Counted from the first letter of the stretch, positions 29,802 through 39,523 are shown. The stretch is DNA of 64,000 nt from an uncultured Bacteroidota bacterium (GCA_902613595.1 CACMHY010000001.1:124001-188000), one strand, 5' to 3'. The notes: generated by a model from the letters alone, not told the origin. Numbers and translations are program-made.

Positions 29802-31202
29802 ATGAAGTACCGTATTGAAAAAGATACAATTGGAGAAATTAAAGTGGCAAAAGACGTTTATTGGGGTCCACAAACAGAGCGCTCACTAAAAAACTTTAAA
29901 ATAGGTTCTTCTGGTTCCATGCCAATGGAAATCATATATGGATTTGCACAATTAAAAAAAGCTGCTGCTAACACAAATTTTGATCTGGGTGTATTATCAA
30001 AAGTAAAAAGAGATCTAATAGTTAAAGTTTGTGATGAAATTTTGGAAAGGAAATTAGACGATCATTTTCCATTAGTGATTTGGCAAACTGGATCAGGGAC
30101 TCAAAGTAACATGAATGTAAATGAAGTAATTTCAAACAGAGCTCACGTCTTAGAAGGGAAAATGTTAGGTGAAGGAGAAAAAACCCTTGCACCAAACGAT
30201 GATGTAAATCGATCTCAATCATCAAATGACACTTTTCCCACAGCAATGCATATTGCTTGTTACAAAAAAATAATAGAAATAACAATCCCGGGTTTAACAG
30301 ATTTAAAAAACGCCTTAAATGATAAAGCAACTGCATTTAAGGACATTGTAAAAATCGGAAGAACCCATTTGATGGATGCCACTCCCCTAACCCTAGGTCA
30401 GGAATTCTCCGGTTATTCTAGTCAATTAGAAAATGGTATAAAGTCTTTACAATTTAGCCTCAACCATCTTGCTGAAATCGCTCTAGGTGGCACTGCAGTC
30501 GGAACAGGGATCAATGCACCCAATGGATATTCAGAAAAAGTAGCTTCATATATTTCTGAGTTTACAGGTTTCCCTTTTAAAACAGCGCCTAACAAATTTG
30601 AAGCATTAGCTGCTCATGATGCTATAGTTGGATCTCATTCAGCTTTAAAGCAAATTGCCGTTTCATTAAATAAGATTGCTAATGACATACGATTAATGGC
30701 ATCAGGACCTCGCTCTGGTATTGGAGAGTTAATATTACCAGCAAACGAACCTGGGAGCTCTATTATGCCTGGAAAAGTTAATCCAACACAATGTGAAGCT
30801 CTGACTATGGTGTGTGCTCAAGTCATGGGTAATGATGTAGCTGTTACTATTGGCGGTGCACAAGGTCATTATGAGTTAAACGTTTTTAAGCCGCTTATGG
30901 CTGCTAACACAATTGAATCAGCTCAACTTATTGGAGACGCATGTTCTAGTTTCACTCAAAATTGTATAAAAGGTATCAAACCAAATTACAAACGAATTAA
31001 AAATCTAGTTCAGAATTCATTAATGTTAGTTACCGCGCTAAACACAAAGATAGGATACTACAAAGCTGCTGAAATTGCTAAAAAAGCATATGATGATGGA
31101 ACAAGTTTAAAAGAAGCTAGTTTAAAACTTGGCTATTTGACGGAAGAACAATTTGACAATTGGGTTCGTCCGGAAGATATGATAGGAAATGAAAAAAATT
31201 AA
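29802..31202 (+). CDS. fumC: Class II fumarate hydratase
   Basis: FumC interconverts fumarate and malate in the TCA cycle without an iron-sulfur cluster. The 466-residue protein has '[16 protein letters not shown]', '[21 protein letters not shown]', the catalytic-region '[20 protein letters not shown]' and the signature [16 protein letters not shown]. Length is normal. The last 14 bases overlap the start of a GNAT gene. Confidence 0.97.
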   Translation: MKYRIEKDTIGEIKVAKDVYWGPQTERSLKNFKIGSSGSMPMEIIYGFAQLKKAAANTNFDLGVLSKVKRDLIVKVCDEILERKLDDHFPLVIWQTGSGTQSNMNVNEVISNRAHVLEGKMLGEGEKTLAPNDDVNRSQSSNDTFPTAMHIACYKKIIEITIPGLTDLKNALNDKATAFKDIVKIGRTHLMDATPLTLGQEFSGYSSQLENGIKSLQFSLNHLAEIALGGTAVGTGINAPNGYSEKVASYISEFTGFPFKTAPNKFEALAAHDAIVGSHSALKQIAVSLNKIANDIRLMASGPRSGIGELILPANEPGSSIMPGKVNPTQCEALTMVCAQVMGNDVAVTIGGAQGHYELNVFKPLMAANTIESAQLIGDACSSFTQNCIKGIKPNYKRIKNLVQNSLMLVTALNTKIGYYKAAEIAKKAYDDGTSLKEASLKLGYLTEEQFDNWVRPEDMIGNEKN

Positions 31203-31656
31203 TTTTAGAAAATATTCCAATAAGGATGCTTCTATTTTTAAGTCTTTAAACTTGCAGTGGCTAGAAAGCTATTTTTTTGTAGAACCTATAGATGAAGTAA
31301 TTCTCAACAATCCTACATCAAAAATATTAGATCCTGGGGGGCATATAATTATGGTAGAATTAAATGGTAAAGTTATAGGAACATTCACATTTATCAAGAT
31401 AGAAGAAAGTATTTTTGAATTTAGTAAAATGGCTATTAATCCAATTTACAGAGGGCAAGGGCATGGAAACTCTATTATGAAGTACGCAATTTCGTTTGCA
31501 AAAAAAAATGAATGGAAAAAAATTATTCTCTACTCTAATACTAAATTAGAGAATGCAATTCATTTGTATTATAAATATGGTTTTTTGGAGGTAGAAATGG
31601 AATCTAATATTATTTATTCTAGAGGGAATATAAAAATGGAGTTAAGCTTAAACTGA
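31189..31656 (+). CDS. GNAT family N-acetyltransferase
   Basis: The 155-residue protein has the acetyl-CoA loop '[21 protein letters not shown]' and a C-terminal '[16 protein letters not shown]', both typical of GNAT enzymes. The ATG lies inside the fumC 3' end (14-bp overlap in another frame), suggesting coupling to fumC. The substrate is unknown. Confidence 0.87.
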   Translation: MKKINFRKYSNKDASIFKSLNLQWLESYFFVEPIDEVILNNPTSKILDPGGHIIMVELNGKVIGTFTFIKIEESIFEFSKMAINPIYRGQGHGNSIMKYAISFAKKNEWKKIILYSNTKLENAIHLYYKYGFLEVEMESNIIYSRGNIKMELSLN

Positions 31657-31691
31657 TCATTTTAAAATTTAGATTTTTATATTTTGCTAAC

Positions 31692-31871
31692 TTAAATCCG
31701 GCCTCTCAAAGCATTAAAAGCCCAAGATATAGCATAAAATCCAATCCCAGCAATTGAAAATCCTATTGCATATTCTCGATACTTAAAGATGCCTACCAAA
31801 ATTAGAGCGGTACCAATTATAGCCATTATCAATGCAGTAATACCTGCTATTTTATTTTTATTTAAATTCAT
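31692..31871 (-). CDS. CAL67264-type small membrane protein
   Basis: This protein of about 59 residues has two hydrophobic segments (about 9-30 and 37-53) and ends SWAFNALRGRI. It matches a small membrane family that I recall from flavobacterial annotations under the name CAL67264; its function is unknown. The track starts at a GTG (31883); the ATG at 31869-31871 gives MNLNKNKIAGITA, the usual beginning. It lies alone on the minus strand between two plus-strand genes. Confidence 0.68.
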   Translation of the reverse strand: MNLNKNKIAGITALIMAIIGTALILVGIFKYREYAIGFSIAGIGFYAISWAFNALRGRI

Positions 31872-31955
31872 TATTCTTTGCACCTCAAATATCGAACAAT
31901 TATTTAAAATGACACATATATAAATTATTACTTTAGTAGTATCATTTATTTAACA

Positions 31956-33584
31956 ATGGAACTTGAAAAAGAAAAAAACAAGGACTCAATGAAAATGGCT
32001 TGGGCTAACATTGAGTCTAAATTTAGAAAAATTAAGTTAGGAGGTGGCAAAAGCCGCCTTGAAAAAATTAAAAGCCAGGGTAAATTAACAGCCAGAGAAA
32101 GAGTAAAAAATCTTGTTGACGATACAAGTAAAATTTATGAAATTGGAATTTTGGCAGGTGAAAAGATGTACAATGAATATGGTGGATGTCCGTCAGCGGG
32201 AGTTATAGTTGCAATTGCTAAGGTATCAGGGAGATATTGTGTAATTGTAGCAAATGATCCAAGTGTAAAAGCTGGTGCTTGGTTTCCAATGACAACTAAA
32301 AAAAATTTAAGAGCACAGGAAATAGCTATTGACAACAGAATTCCAATAATTTATTTAGTAGATAGTGCAGGTATTTTCCTTCCCCTTCAAGAAGAACTTT
32401 TCGCTGATAAAGAAAACTTCGGTAGGATATTTAGAAATAATGCTAAAATGAGCAGTATGGGTATTGTCCAAATTGCAGCTGTGATGGGAAGCTGTGTTGC
32501 AGGAGGTGCTTACCTACCAATTATGTCTGATGAGGCAATTATAGTTGAAAAAACTGGAAGTATTTTTTTGGCAGGGAGCTATCTTGTTAAAGCAGCTATT
32601 GGGGAAAATATTGATAATGAATATTTAGGAGGAGCTGACACTCACAGTGGTATTAGTGGGGTTACCGATTATAAATTAAAAGATGATAAAGCAGCTTTGG
32701 ATAAAATAAGAAGTATTATCGATAAAATTGGTTCTTACCCCAAGGCTGGCTTTAAGCGCTCTGAAACTAAAATTCCTGAAATTGAAAAAGACAAAATTTA
32801 TTCAATTTTACCAAAGAAAAACACACAACCTTATAACTCATATGAATTGATTGACTCGCTTGTTGATGATAATTCGATTGATGAATATAAAAAAGAATAT
32901 GGTCAAACTATAATCACTTGCTATGCTAAAATTGATGGATGGTCGATTGGAATTGTAGCTAATCAAAGAAATATAGTAAAAAGTAAAAATGGTGAAATGC
33001 AATTTGGTGGAGTAATTTATGGCGATGCAGCTGACAAAGCAACAAGATTTATAGCGAATTGTAATCAAAAAAACATACCACTGGTTTTTCTACAAGACGT
33101 TACTGGATTTATGGTTGGAAGTAAAGCAGAGCATTCTGGAATTATTAAAGATGGTGCCAAGATGGTAAATGCAGTTGCTAATTCAGTTGTTCCAAAGTTT
33201 ACTATAATTATTGGAAACTCTTTTGGAGCTGGAAACTACGCGATGTGTGGAAAAGCTTTTGATCCAAGGCTAATAGTCGCTTGGCCTACAGCAAAAATTG
33301 CTGTAATGGGTGGAAGTCAAGCAGCAGAAGTGTTGCTACAAATTGAGAAATCATCTGCTTTAAAAAATGGGGAGCAACTAGATGAAAAAAAAGAATCTTT
33401 AATGAAAGAAAAAATAAAAAGTAAATATGATGAGAAAACTGATGTAGTATTTGCAGCTTCTCAATTGTGGGTTGATGCTGTAATAGATCCTGCAGAGACT
33501 CGATCATGGATTAGTATGGGGATTGAAATAGCAAATCAATCTCCAATAGATAGGAAATTCAATATGGGAATTTTACAAGTCTAA
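31956..33584 (+). CDS. Acyl-CoA carboxylase, carboxyltransferase (beta) subunit
   Basis: The 542-residue crotonase-like carboxyltransferase resembles the beta subunits of methylcrotonyl- or propionyl-CoA carboxylases: 'KLTARERVKNLVD', 'NEYGGCPSAGVIVAI', 'YLVDSAGIFLPLQEELFADKENFGRIF', 'MGSCVAGGAYLPIMSDEAIIV' and 'GNSFGAGNYAMCG'. Those motifs lean to the methylcrotonyl type (leucine breakdown), but this cannot be fixed by eye. No biotin-carboxylase subunit is adjacent. The 3' end overlaps the convergent MenE-like gene by 12 bp. Confidence 0.88.
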   Translation: MELEKEKNKDSMKMAWANIESKFRKIKLGGGKSRLEKIKSQGKLTARERVKNLVDDTSKIYEIGILAGEKMYNEYGGCPSAGVIVAIAKVSGRYCVIVANDPSVKAGAWFPMTTKKNLRAQEIAIDNRIPIIYLVDSAGIFLPLQEELFADKENFGRIFRNNAKMSSMGIVQIAAVMGSCVAGGAYLPIMSDEAIIVEKTGSIFLAGSYLVKAAIGENIDNEYLGGADTHSGISGVTDYKLKDDKAALDKIRSIIDKIGSYPKAGFKRSETKIPEIEKDKIYSILPKKNTQPYNSYELIDSLVDDNSIDEYKKEYGQTIITCYAKIDGWSIGIVANQRNIVKSKNGEMQFGGVIYGDAADKATRFIANCNQKNIPLVFLQDVTGFMVGSKAEHSGIIKDGAKMVNAVANSVVPKFTIIIGNSFGAGNYAMCGKAFDPRLIVAWPTAKIAVMGGSQAAEVLLQIEKSSALKNGEQLDEKKESLMKEKIKSKYDEKTDVVFAASQLWVDAVIDPAETRSWISMGIEIANQSPIDRKFNMGILQV

Positions 33585-34658
33585 TACTTTAAATGGATTT
33601 TGATCCATTGTTTCCTTACGCTTTATCTTACCACCGTATGTTTGTATGAATTTTTTGTGTAGGGTAATGTATTTTGGAATTTCATATTTCTCAAGCTTTT
33701 TAAAACTCTTTATTTGATAACAAAGTTTCTTAATATTGATCTTAGCATTGTCTTCAATAACTATAGTTAATTTTTCCTTTTTTGATTTAAAGGCTATTTT
33801 ATCAATGAAAAAATGAAAGGATATTTTTTCGGATAGCTTACGTTCAACTTGCTCAGGGTGTATATTAAAATCATCCAACTTAATTATGTTATCTATACTT
33901 CCAATCAATCGAAATTTAGTTGGACTATATAATTCTACCTGGTCATTTGTAATAAGTTTTTTAATATCTAATCTAGGTGCATCGACAGTTAGACATTTGC
34001 GATTATCTTGCCCAACATAAATCCCTGGCAAACACTTGAATTCAGATATAGGATCAGTCATCTTACGAACAGCAATATGAGAAAGTGTCTCCATCATTCC
34101 ATATGTTTCATAGGCATTTATTTTAGCTTTTATCAAAGCTTTCTGAAGAGCGTTGGAAAGATAAGCACCTCCTATTATCAACTTTTTTATTCTACCTAAC
34201 TCAGGTATAGAGTGAAATGCCTGAATTGGGGTCATCGCTGCAAAATCATAAAATTTTTCATTTTTGTAGAAGGGTTTTTTAGATGGAGAAATGAGATCAA
34301 TTTCAAGACCTAAAATTAATGCTCTTATTAACATCATTTTACCCGCTATATAATTTGTTGGAAGACAATGAAGAGCTTTATCCCCAACACTTACCTTAAA
34401 AAAATCTCCAGTTGAAATTGCACTACTTACAAGTGACTGTTTTTTAACCAATATCTTATTTTTCTTTGATATTGATGTACTGAGATAAATTGAGTCTGAG
34501 TTATCAAGCCAATCTAAAATAAAGTCTCCCATAAAGGTTTCATAGAGATCTCCCTCCTTTATAAAATTATAGGCTACTTCTTTCAGGGTATTTCTATCAT
34601 AAAAATAACCATTGAGGCGAAAACGATTGTGGATTTTTGAGAATTTAGGTGTTTCCAT
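33573..34658 (-). CDS. menE: Short AMP-binding acyl-CoA ligase, MenE-like (o-succinylbenzoate--CoA ligase candidate)
   Basis: The 361-residue adenylating enzyme is shorter than typical acyl-CoA synthetases (450-600), as in Bacteroidota MenE. Visible are 'CLPTNYIAGKMMLIRAL', the A5-like 'YETYGMMETLSHIA', A8 'DNIIKLDDFNIHPEQVE' and the catalytic lysine region 'YGGKIKRKE'. MenE activates o-succinylbenzoate in menaquinone synthesis. The role is inferred from the neighbouring prenyltransferase and thioesterase; it is 4 bp after the CPBP gene. MenC, MenB, MenD and MenF are not in the window. Confidence 0.72.
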   Translation of the reverse strand: METPKFSKIHNRFRLNGYFYDRNTLKEVAYNFIKEGDLYETFMGDFILDWLDNSDSIYLSTSISKKNKILVKKQSLVSSAISTGDFFKVSVGDKALHCLPTNYIAGKMMLIRALILGLEIDLISPSKKPFYKNEKFYDFAAMTPIQAFHSIPELGRIKKLIIGGAYLSNALQKALIKAKINAYETYGMMETLSHIAVRKMTDPISEFKCLPGIYVGQDNRKCLTVDAPRLDIKKLITNDQVELYSPTKFRLIGSIDNIIKLDDFNIHPEQVERKLSEKISFHFFIDKIAFKSKKEKLTIVIEDNAKINIKKLCYQIKSFKKLEKYEIPKYITLHKKFIQTYGGKIKRKETMDQNPFKVLDL

Positions 34659-34662
34659 TTAT

Positions 34663-35562
34663 CTAACTAATTAATAATTTATTTTTCCAATTTGACAATT
34701 TATATTTTTTTGAAACAATAAATAAAAATACAGGATACACGACTAAAAGAGGGAAAATGACTTCAAATCCGACTGAGGGTTCGGAAATATCCAAAAAGAT
34801 TGATTCAGTCTGAAATGCAGTCCATGAAGAGGTTAATAATAAAGATATCAATAAGTTATTTGATATATGAAAGCCCAAAGCTAACTCTATACCCCTGTCA
34901 ACAATTGTTAAAATTCCTAAAAAAAAGCCGGTACCGATGTAATATATCAAAATACTATAGCCAATTTTTTCAACTTCTGGATTAGATGCATGTAAAAATC
35001 CAAAAATGACTGATGTCATAATTAATGACAACCATGGCTTTTTAAAAAATGAAGTAAAGCCATGTAAAAGATAGCCTCTAAAAATATATTCTTCAAAGCC
35101 TGCTTGAATCGGTATCATAGTAATAGTAATAATAAAAAGAATTATGAAAGGTAATAATTTGAAATTCCATTGATAATCGGTAGGATTAAAAAGGTAATCC
35201 ACAATCAAAAGTAAAACTGTAATAAGACCCCATAAAAAAAAAGCAAAAAACATTCTCTGCCAATCGAAATTCTTCCTTGAGGTCGAAATAGTTTTTAATG
35301 ACTTTTCATGTAATTTGTATACAACCAAAATCAGTCCAGAGAAGCCGACCAATGAAGGAATTAAGAGTAAAAAAAGTTGGAGATTTTTGTCCAGGCTTCT
35401 TAAAGCTAAAATTGGATCACCACCAGCGGATAGTAACTTTTCCCCTGAAATGAAAAATGTCAATGGTAATTGACCAAGTATAGAAAAAAATGTTATAATG
35501 AATGAACCCAAAAGGTACATCCAAAAAGGGTTTTTGGTGGATTCAGCCTCATTTAGAAACAT
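34663..35562 (-). CDS. CPBP family intramembrane metalloprotease (Abi/CAAX type)
   Basis: The 299-residue integral membrane protein has about eight hydrophobic segments and the CPBP motifs: EE-x3-R in 'GFEEYIFRGYLLHG', the 'FGFLHASNPE' histidine and 'LGFHISNNLL' with a second histidine. These Glu/His residues form the metal site of CAAX-type proteases. It lies 11 bp after the PAS-UbiA gene and 4 bp before menE, so it is part of that operon. Its substrate is unknown. From memory, a CPBP gene near menE is seen in other flavobacteria. Confidence 0.87.
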   Translation of the reverse strand: MFLNEAESTKNPFWMYLLGSFIITFFSILGQLPLTFFISGEKLLSAGGDPILALRSLDKNLQLFLLLIPSLVGFSGLILVVYKLHEKSLKTISTSRKNFDWQRMFFAFFLWGLITVLLLIVDYLFNPTDYQWNFKLLPFIILFIITITMIPIQAGFEEYIFRGYLLHGFTSFFKKPWLSLIMTSVIFGFLHASNPEVEKIGYSILIYYIGTGFFLGILTIVDRGIELALGFHISNNLLISLLLTSSWTAFQTESIFLDISEPSVGFEVIFPLLVVYPVFLFIVSKKYKLSNWKNKLLIS

Positions 35563-35573
35563 AGATTATTTTT

Positions 35574-36914
35574 CTAAAGATAAAAAGTTGAAATAATTCC
35601 CAAACAAAAAATAATTTGATAATAAATAGTATGGATATTGTAGTAAACTAATTTTCTAGAATCATAAAATTTATAAAGACCTACAAAAATGTACATACCA
35701 TATATAATCAATAATAAGAAAATTAATAGCATAATATACTGATAATCACTAGTTTGGAAGGAATCTTTAAAAAAATAAATTGTTGTAATATAGATCACAG
35801 AAAGGTTGGCTAAATATATCCATCTAGAATATTTTTTTCCAAAGAAAACAACCAAATTTATTTTATTAGATTTTTTATCTGACTTTAAATCTGGAAACTG
35901 ATTAATTAAAAGGATATTTGTTGTTAGCAAGCCTAGTGGAACACCAATCAAAGAAAAATTTTGCAAAAGTTGAAAAGAAATTTCAATTGAAGTATTTGAC
36001 ATTGCGAAAAAGCTTCCTAATGTTAGAAGTGGTCCAAAGGTTAAAAAAATGGTTAATTCACCGAGTCCCTTTCTAGAAGAAAATTTTAATGGCTCAGCTG
36101 TGTAAAAAAATGCCAAAAATAAACCTAAAAAACCAATTATACCAACACCATATATGTTATCAAATGATCCTGTTTGATAGTATATATTGATTGAGAGAAT
36201 TATAAGACAGGATAAAGCAAATATAATCATTAAATTCCCTAATATTTTTGTTTTCTTTAATGTAATTAGTCCTAATTCTACTGCTCTACTACCTCCCGAA
36301 ATCTGTGCTCCTCTTAGCATTAATGATTTGTCACCAACATTAAAGTATTCACTGTTATTTTCATCAGTTCCCGATTTTACGTCGAAATAGTCATTGTATA
36401 GATTCCCGAAAATATGAGCACAAATTATTCCAATTATAGACAGAATAGCATTTGTTAATGATAATGAATTTGTTTGACTTAAAATCAACGAAACAATTAC
36501 CATAGGCAATATAGATGCCAATGTAAAACCACCCCTTGTGATTGCAATTCCTTTAATAATTTTAGTAGTTAAGCTAATTGGAATATTTACATTCTCCTCA
36601 ATCTCTTTTGTAATCCCACAGTAGCCAGTTTGAGGTTCGTCCTTACCATTAGCAAAATTAGGTGTGATTATAATTTCAGCATTGAAATATGATCCGTCTT
36701 TCCTTACAAAATTTGTTTTAACGATAGATTTTCCATGTTTATTTGCTTCTTCGAGCCAGCCCAAAACATTTTGAATTACGATTTCTCCAGGAGAAAAAAT
36801 TGAAACCCTTTTTATACCAACTAATTCATCCTTTGAGTAACCAAACATTTCAAGAGCTCCATTATTCATCTCCTGTATTACTCCTTCCATATCACAAATA
36901 ATTACACTTTTCAT
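35574..36914 (-). CDS. PAS domain fused to UbiA-family prenyltransferase (MenA-like)
   Basis: The 446-residue protein has two parts. Residues 1 to about 108 form a PAS domain with the S-box pattern ('IICDMEGVIQEMNNGALEMFGYSKDELVG', 'TNFVRKDGSYFNAEIIITP', 'GYCGITKEIEE'). Residues about 115-446 form a UbiA prenyltransferase with eight to nine membrane segments, the first Asp-rich motif NDYFD (174-178) and a second D-x3-D region (DLKSD, 342-346). MenA attaches the isoprenoid tail to 1,4-dihydroxy-2-naphthoate. The fusion is read directly from one open frame with no frameshift. A PAS domain sensing redox state, oxygen or a ligand and controlling quinone synthesis is inference. Confidence 0.85.
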   Translation of the reverse strand: MKSVIICDMEGVIQEMNNGALEMFGYSKDELVGIKRVSIFSPGEIVIQNVLGWLEEANKHGKSIVKTNFVRKDGSYFNAEIIITPNFANGKDEPQTGYCGITKEIEENVNIPISLTTKIIKGIAITRGGFTLASILPMVIVSLILSQTNSLSLTNAILSIIGIICAHIFGNLYNDYFDVKSGTDENNSEYFNVGDKSLMLRGAQISGGSRAVELGLITLKKTKILGNLMIIFALSCLIILSINIYYQTGSFDNIYGVGIIGFLGLFLAFFYTAEPLKFSSRKGLGELTIFLTFGPLLTLGSFFAMSNTSIEISFQLLQNFSLIGVPLGLLTTNILLINQFPDLKSDKKSNKINLVVFFGKKYSRWIYLANLSVIYITTIYFFKDSFQTSDYQYIMLLIFLLLIIYGMYIFVGLYKFYDSRKLVYYNIHTIYYQIIFCLGIISTFYL

Positions 36915-36968
36915 CTTTTTTGTTTAAAATTTGAAACAAATATATTCTAAAAAATAATTTAAATTTTG

Positions 36969-37379
36969 TTATCGCTTCGTAAAAGTGGTTAGCTTACATA
37001 ATGATATTAATTCATCTTTTTGATCAACGACTTTTATTTCCCAGTATTGTATGGTTTTACCCCTATGAATTGGTCTAGCAGTAGCATAAATAAAACCATC
37101 TGAGATACTCTTTATATGATTAGCAGTAATCTCAATACCACGAACTTTGGTATTAGGATCTTTATTAAAAATATATACTGCTGCACTACCTACACTTTCG
37201 GCCAATGCGGCTGTAGCACCACCATGTAGTATTCCATCTGGTTGATGAACCTTTTTTGAAACAGGCATTCTTGCTTTTAAAAAATCATCTCCAACATCAG
37301 TATAATATATTTCTAATGTTTCCATTAGTGTGTTTTTGGATATACTATTTGCAATTTCCAGAACTTGTTTTTTGTTCAT
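36969..37379 (-). CDS. Hotdog-fold thioesterase, PaaI/MenI-like
   Basis: The 136-residue protein carries the PaaI-type signature 'QPDGILHGGATAALAESVGSAAV', with the catalytic Glu/Asp region following HGG. Its place directly before the UbiA/MenA gene and menE points to 1,4-dihydroxy-2-naphthoyl-CoA hydrolysis, the step between MenB and MenA. That role is inferred from context. The gap to the PAS-UbiA start is 54 bp. Confidence 0.82.
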   Translation of the reverse strand: MNKKQVLEIANSISKNTLMETLEIYYTDVGDDFLKARMPVSKKVHQPDGILHGGATAALAESVGSAAVYIFNKDPNTKVRGIEITANHIKSISDGFIYATARPIHRGKTIQYWEIKVVDQKDELISLCKLTTFTKR

Positions 37380-37403
37380 TAATAAATATAATTTTTAAAT
37401 AAG

Positions 37404-37428
37404 AAAACCTGCTTTTTATGCAGGCTTT
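37404..37428 (-). terminator. Rho-independent terminator after dnaK
   Basis: On the minus strand AAAGCCTGC and GCAGGTTTT form a stem (one G-T pair) around a 7-base AT loop, followed by a T-rich run (TTTTCTTATTT). It lies 39 bp after the dnaK stop and separates dnaK from the menaquinone-type cluster. Confidence 0.7.
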
Positions 37429-37466
37429 CAAAAGTTTATTTATCAGAAGATGGTATATTTAGTTTA

Positions 37467-39377
37467 CTAATCCTTCACTTCTTCAAAATCAACATCTTGG
37501 ACATCATCACCAGATTTTTCTGTCTTTTGATCCTCTTGAGAATTTGTATTTTTCGCATCAGCTGATCCTTTTTCAGATTGTGCTTTATACATTTCCTCTG
37601 AAGCATTTTTCCAAGCTTCGTTAATTGATACTAAAGCTTTATCAATCGCCTGCAGGTCTTTTGACTCATGTGCTTTTTTTAACTCATCAAGTGCTACTTC
37701 AATTGGCTTTTTCTTTTCTTCAGATAACTTGTTACCAAATTCACTAAGCTGTTTCTCAGTTTGGAAAATCATTTGGTCTGCTGAATTGAGCTTCTCCGCT
37801 TCTTCTTTAACCTTTTTGTCAGCATCAGCATTGGCTTCAGCTTCTTTTTTCATTTTTTCAATCTCCTCTTCTGTTAAACCCGAAGAAGCCTCGATACGAA
37901 TATCTTGAGATTTATTGGTAGCTTTATCTAGAGCACTAACTTTGATTATTCCATTGGCATCAATATCAAAAGTAACCTCAATTTGTGGTGTTCCTCTCTG
38001 TGCTGGAGGTATTCCATCTAAGTGGAATCTTCCTATTGTCTTATTATCACTTGCCATGGATCTTTCTCCTTGTAAAACGTGAATTTCGACTGAAGGTTGA
38101 TTATCAGCCGCAGTAGAAAATATTTGGGATTTTTTTGTTGGAATGGTTGTATTAGATTCTATCAATTTAGTCATTACTCCACCCATAGTTTCAATACCTA
38201 AGGACAAAGGTGTAACATCTAGTAATAAAACGTCTTTTACATCACCTGTTAAAACTCCACCTTGAATGGCTGCACCAATAGCAACAACTTCATCAGGATT
38301 TACGCCTTTGGATGGCTTTTTACCAAAAAACTTTTCTACTTCTTCTTGGATTATAGGAATTCTGGTTGATCCTCCGACTAAAATTATCTCATCTATATCA
38401 CCAGTCGTTAATCCAGCATCATCTAATGCTTTTTTTACAGGATCCATAGATCGTTTTACTAAAGAGTCGGCTAGTTTTTCAAAATTTGCTCTGGTAAGTG
38501 TCGTAACAAGATGTTTCGGCCCTGAGTCTGTAGCCGTAACATACGGAAGGTTTATTTCAGTTTGGGTTGAAGAGGAGAGCTCAATTTTCGATTTTTCAGC
38601 AGCTTCTTTAAGTCTTTGTAAAGCCATGGGATCCTTCCGAAGATCAATCGATTCTTGCTTTTGGAATGTTTCGGCAAGAAAATCAATAATTACTTGATCA
38701 AAATCGTCACCACCAAGGTGAGTATCTCCATTTGTTGATAATACCTCGAATACGCCGTCGCCTAATTCTAAAATTGATATATCAAATGTACCACCTCCCA
38801 AATCATATACTGCAATTTTTTTATCAGAACCACCTTTATCGAGTCCATATGCAAGAGCCGCGGCTGTTGGTTCATTAATTATTCTTTGTACTTTTAAGCC
38901 TGATATTTCTCCTGCCTCTTTAGTTGCCTGTCTTTGCGAGTCACTGAAATAAGCTGGAACTGTTATCACAGCTTCGGTAACCTCGTGTCCTAGGTAATCT
39001 TCAGCGGTTTTTTTCATTTTTTGGAGAGTCATGGCAGAAAGTTCTTGAGGACTATACATTCGACCATCTATGTCTACTCTTGGTGTATCATTATCACCTT
39101 TAACTACCTTATAAGCAACTGATTTGACATCATTTTTTGATTCTGAAAATTTGTTACCCATGAAACGTTTGATAGATGCAATTGTCTTGGTAGGGTTAGT
39201 TACTGCCTGTCTTTTCGCTGGATCACCTACTTTAATTTCACCGCCTTCTACAAAAGCAATTACAGATGGTGTTGTCCTTTTACCTTCAGCATTTGGTATT
39301 ACAACTGGTTCGTTTCCTTCCATCACAGAAACGCAAGAATTTGTCGTACCCAAATCAATTCCTATAATTTTACTCAT
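37467..39377 (-). CDS. dnaK: Chaperone protein DnaK (Hsp70)
   Basis: DnaK binds unfolded peptides in an ATP-driven cycle with DnaJ and GrpE. The 636-residue protein begins [21 protein letters not shown] and has '[13 protein letters not shown]', '[15 protein letters not shown]', the linker-region '[18 protein letters not shown]' and an acidic C-terminus ending '[12 protein letters not shown]'. It is monocistronic: a terminator follows, and its partners grpE-dnaJ lie 17 kb away. The upstream region has no TAnnTTTG box; it has a sigma-54-like element and a TGACA-N3-TGGCA dyad. Confidence 0.98.
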   Translation of the reverse strand: MSKIIGIDLGTTNSCVSVMEGNEPVVIPNAEGKRTTPSVIAFVEGGEIKVGDPAKRQAVTNPTKTIASIKRFMGNKFSESKNDVKSVAYKVVKGDNDTPRVDIDGRMYSPQELSAMTLQKMKKTAEDYLGHEVTEAVITVPAYFSDSQRQATKEAGEISGLKVQRIINEPTAAALAYGLDKGGSDKKIAVYDLGGGTFDISILELGDGVFEVLSTNGDTHLGGDDFDQVIIDFLAETFQKQESIDLRKDPMALQRLKEAAEKSKIELSSSTQTEINLPYVTATDSGPKHLVTTLTRANFEKLADSLVKRSMDPVKKALDDAGLTTGDIDEIILVGGSTRIPIIQEEVEKFFGKKPSKGVNPDEVVAIGAAIQGGVLTGDVKDVLLLDVTPLSLGIETMGGVMTKLIESNTTIPTKKSQIFSTAADNQPSVEIHVLQGERSMASDNKTIGRFHLDGIPPAQRGTPQIEVTFDIDANGIIKVSALDKATNKSQDIRIEASSGLTEEEIEKMKKEAEANADADKKVKEEAEKLNSADQMIFQTEKQLSEFGNKLSEEKKKPIEVALDELKKAHESKDLQAIDKALVSINEAWKNASEEMYKAQSEKGSADAKNTNSQEDQKTEKSGDDVQDVDFEEVKD

Positions 39378-39400
39378 TATAATTTTTTTTTCTCACAAAG

Positions 39401-39416
39401 TTCAAGCACTATGCCA
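39401..39416 (-). promoter_or_regulatory. Sigma-54-like -24/-12 element upstream of dnaK
   Basis: The minus strand reads TGGCATAGTGCTTGAA, close to the sigma-54 consensus TGGCAC-N5-TTGCA with the right spacing (TGGCA-N6-TTG). The -12 element has GA rather than GC. It would start transcription about 15 bases before the ATG. The grpE operon has a similar 16-base element. Assignment to sigma-54 is inference. Confidence 0.42.
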
Positions 39417-39428
39417 CTAAAGATAAAA

Positions 39429-39443
39429 CTGACAGTATGGCAG
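39429..39443 (-). promoter_or_regulatory. Imperfect dyad CTGnCA-N3-TGnCAG upstream of dnaK
   Basis: CTGACAGTATGGCAG is a 15-bp inverted repeat with one mismatched pair and a 3-base centre. It lies 12 bp upstream of the sigma-54-like element. The same TGnCA-N3-TGnCA pattern occurs before grpE, so it is a candidate binding site for a shared regulator of the chaperone genes. Confidence 0.45.
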
Positions 39444-39457
39444 AGTAAATAAAATAT

Positions 39458-39465
39458 TATATTTG
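39458..39465 (+). promoter_or_regulatory. Candidate -7 box for panB
   Basis: TATATTTG matches TAnnTTTG and is followed by TACAA, forming the palindrome TTGTACAA. The panB ATG is 58 bases further on. The same 13 bases TATATTTGTACAA occur before msrA. No strong -33 TTG is visible; CTGACA of the dnaK dyad lies 23 bp upstream. Confidence 0.48.
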
Positions 39466-39523
39466 TACAACCTGTAGAAGTAAAGGAATTAAAAACAAAT
39501 AATTTTTATTTAGATAAATAATT

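Noticed and set aside
38266-38697. 143-residue ORF on the plus strand inside dnaK
   Set aside because: It is antisense to a fully conserved part of dnaK, shows no family features, and its length follows from dnaK codon use.
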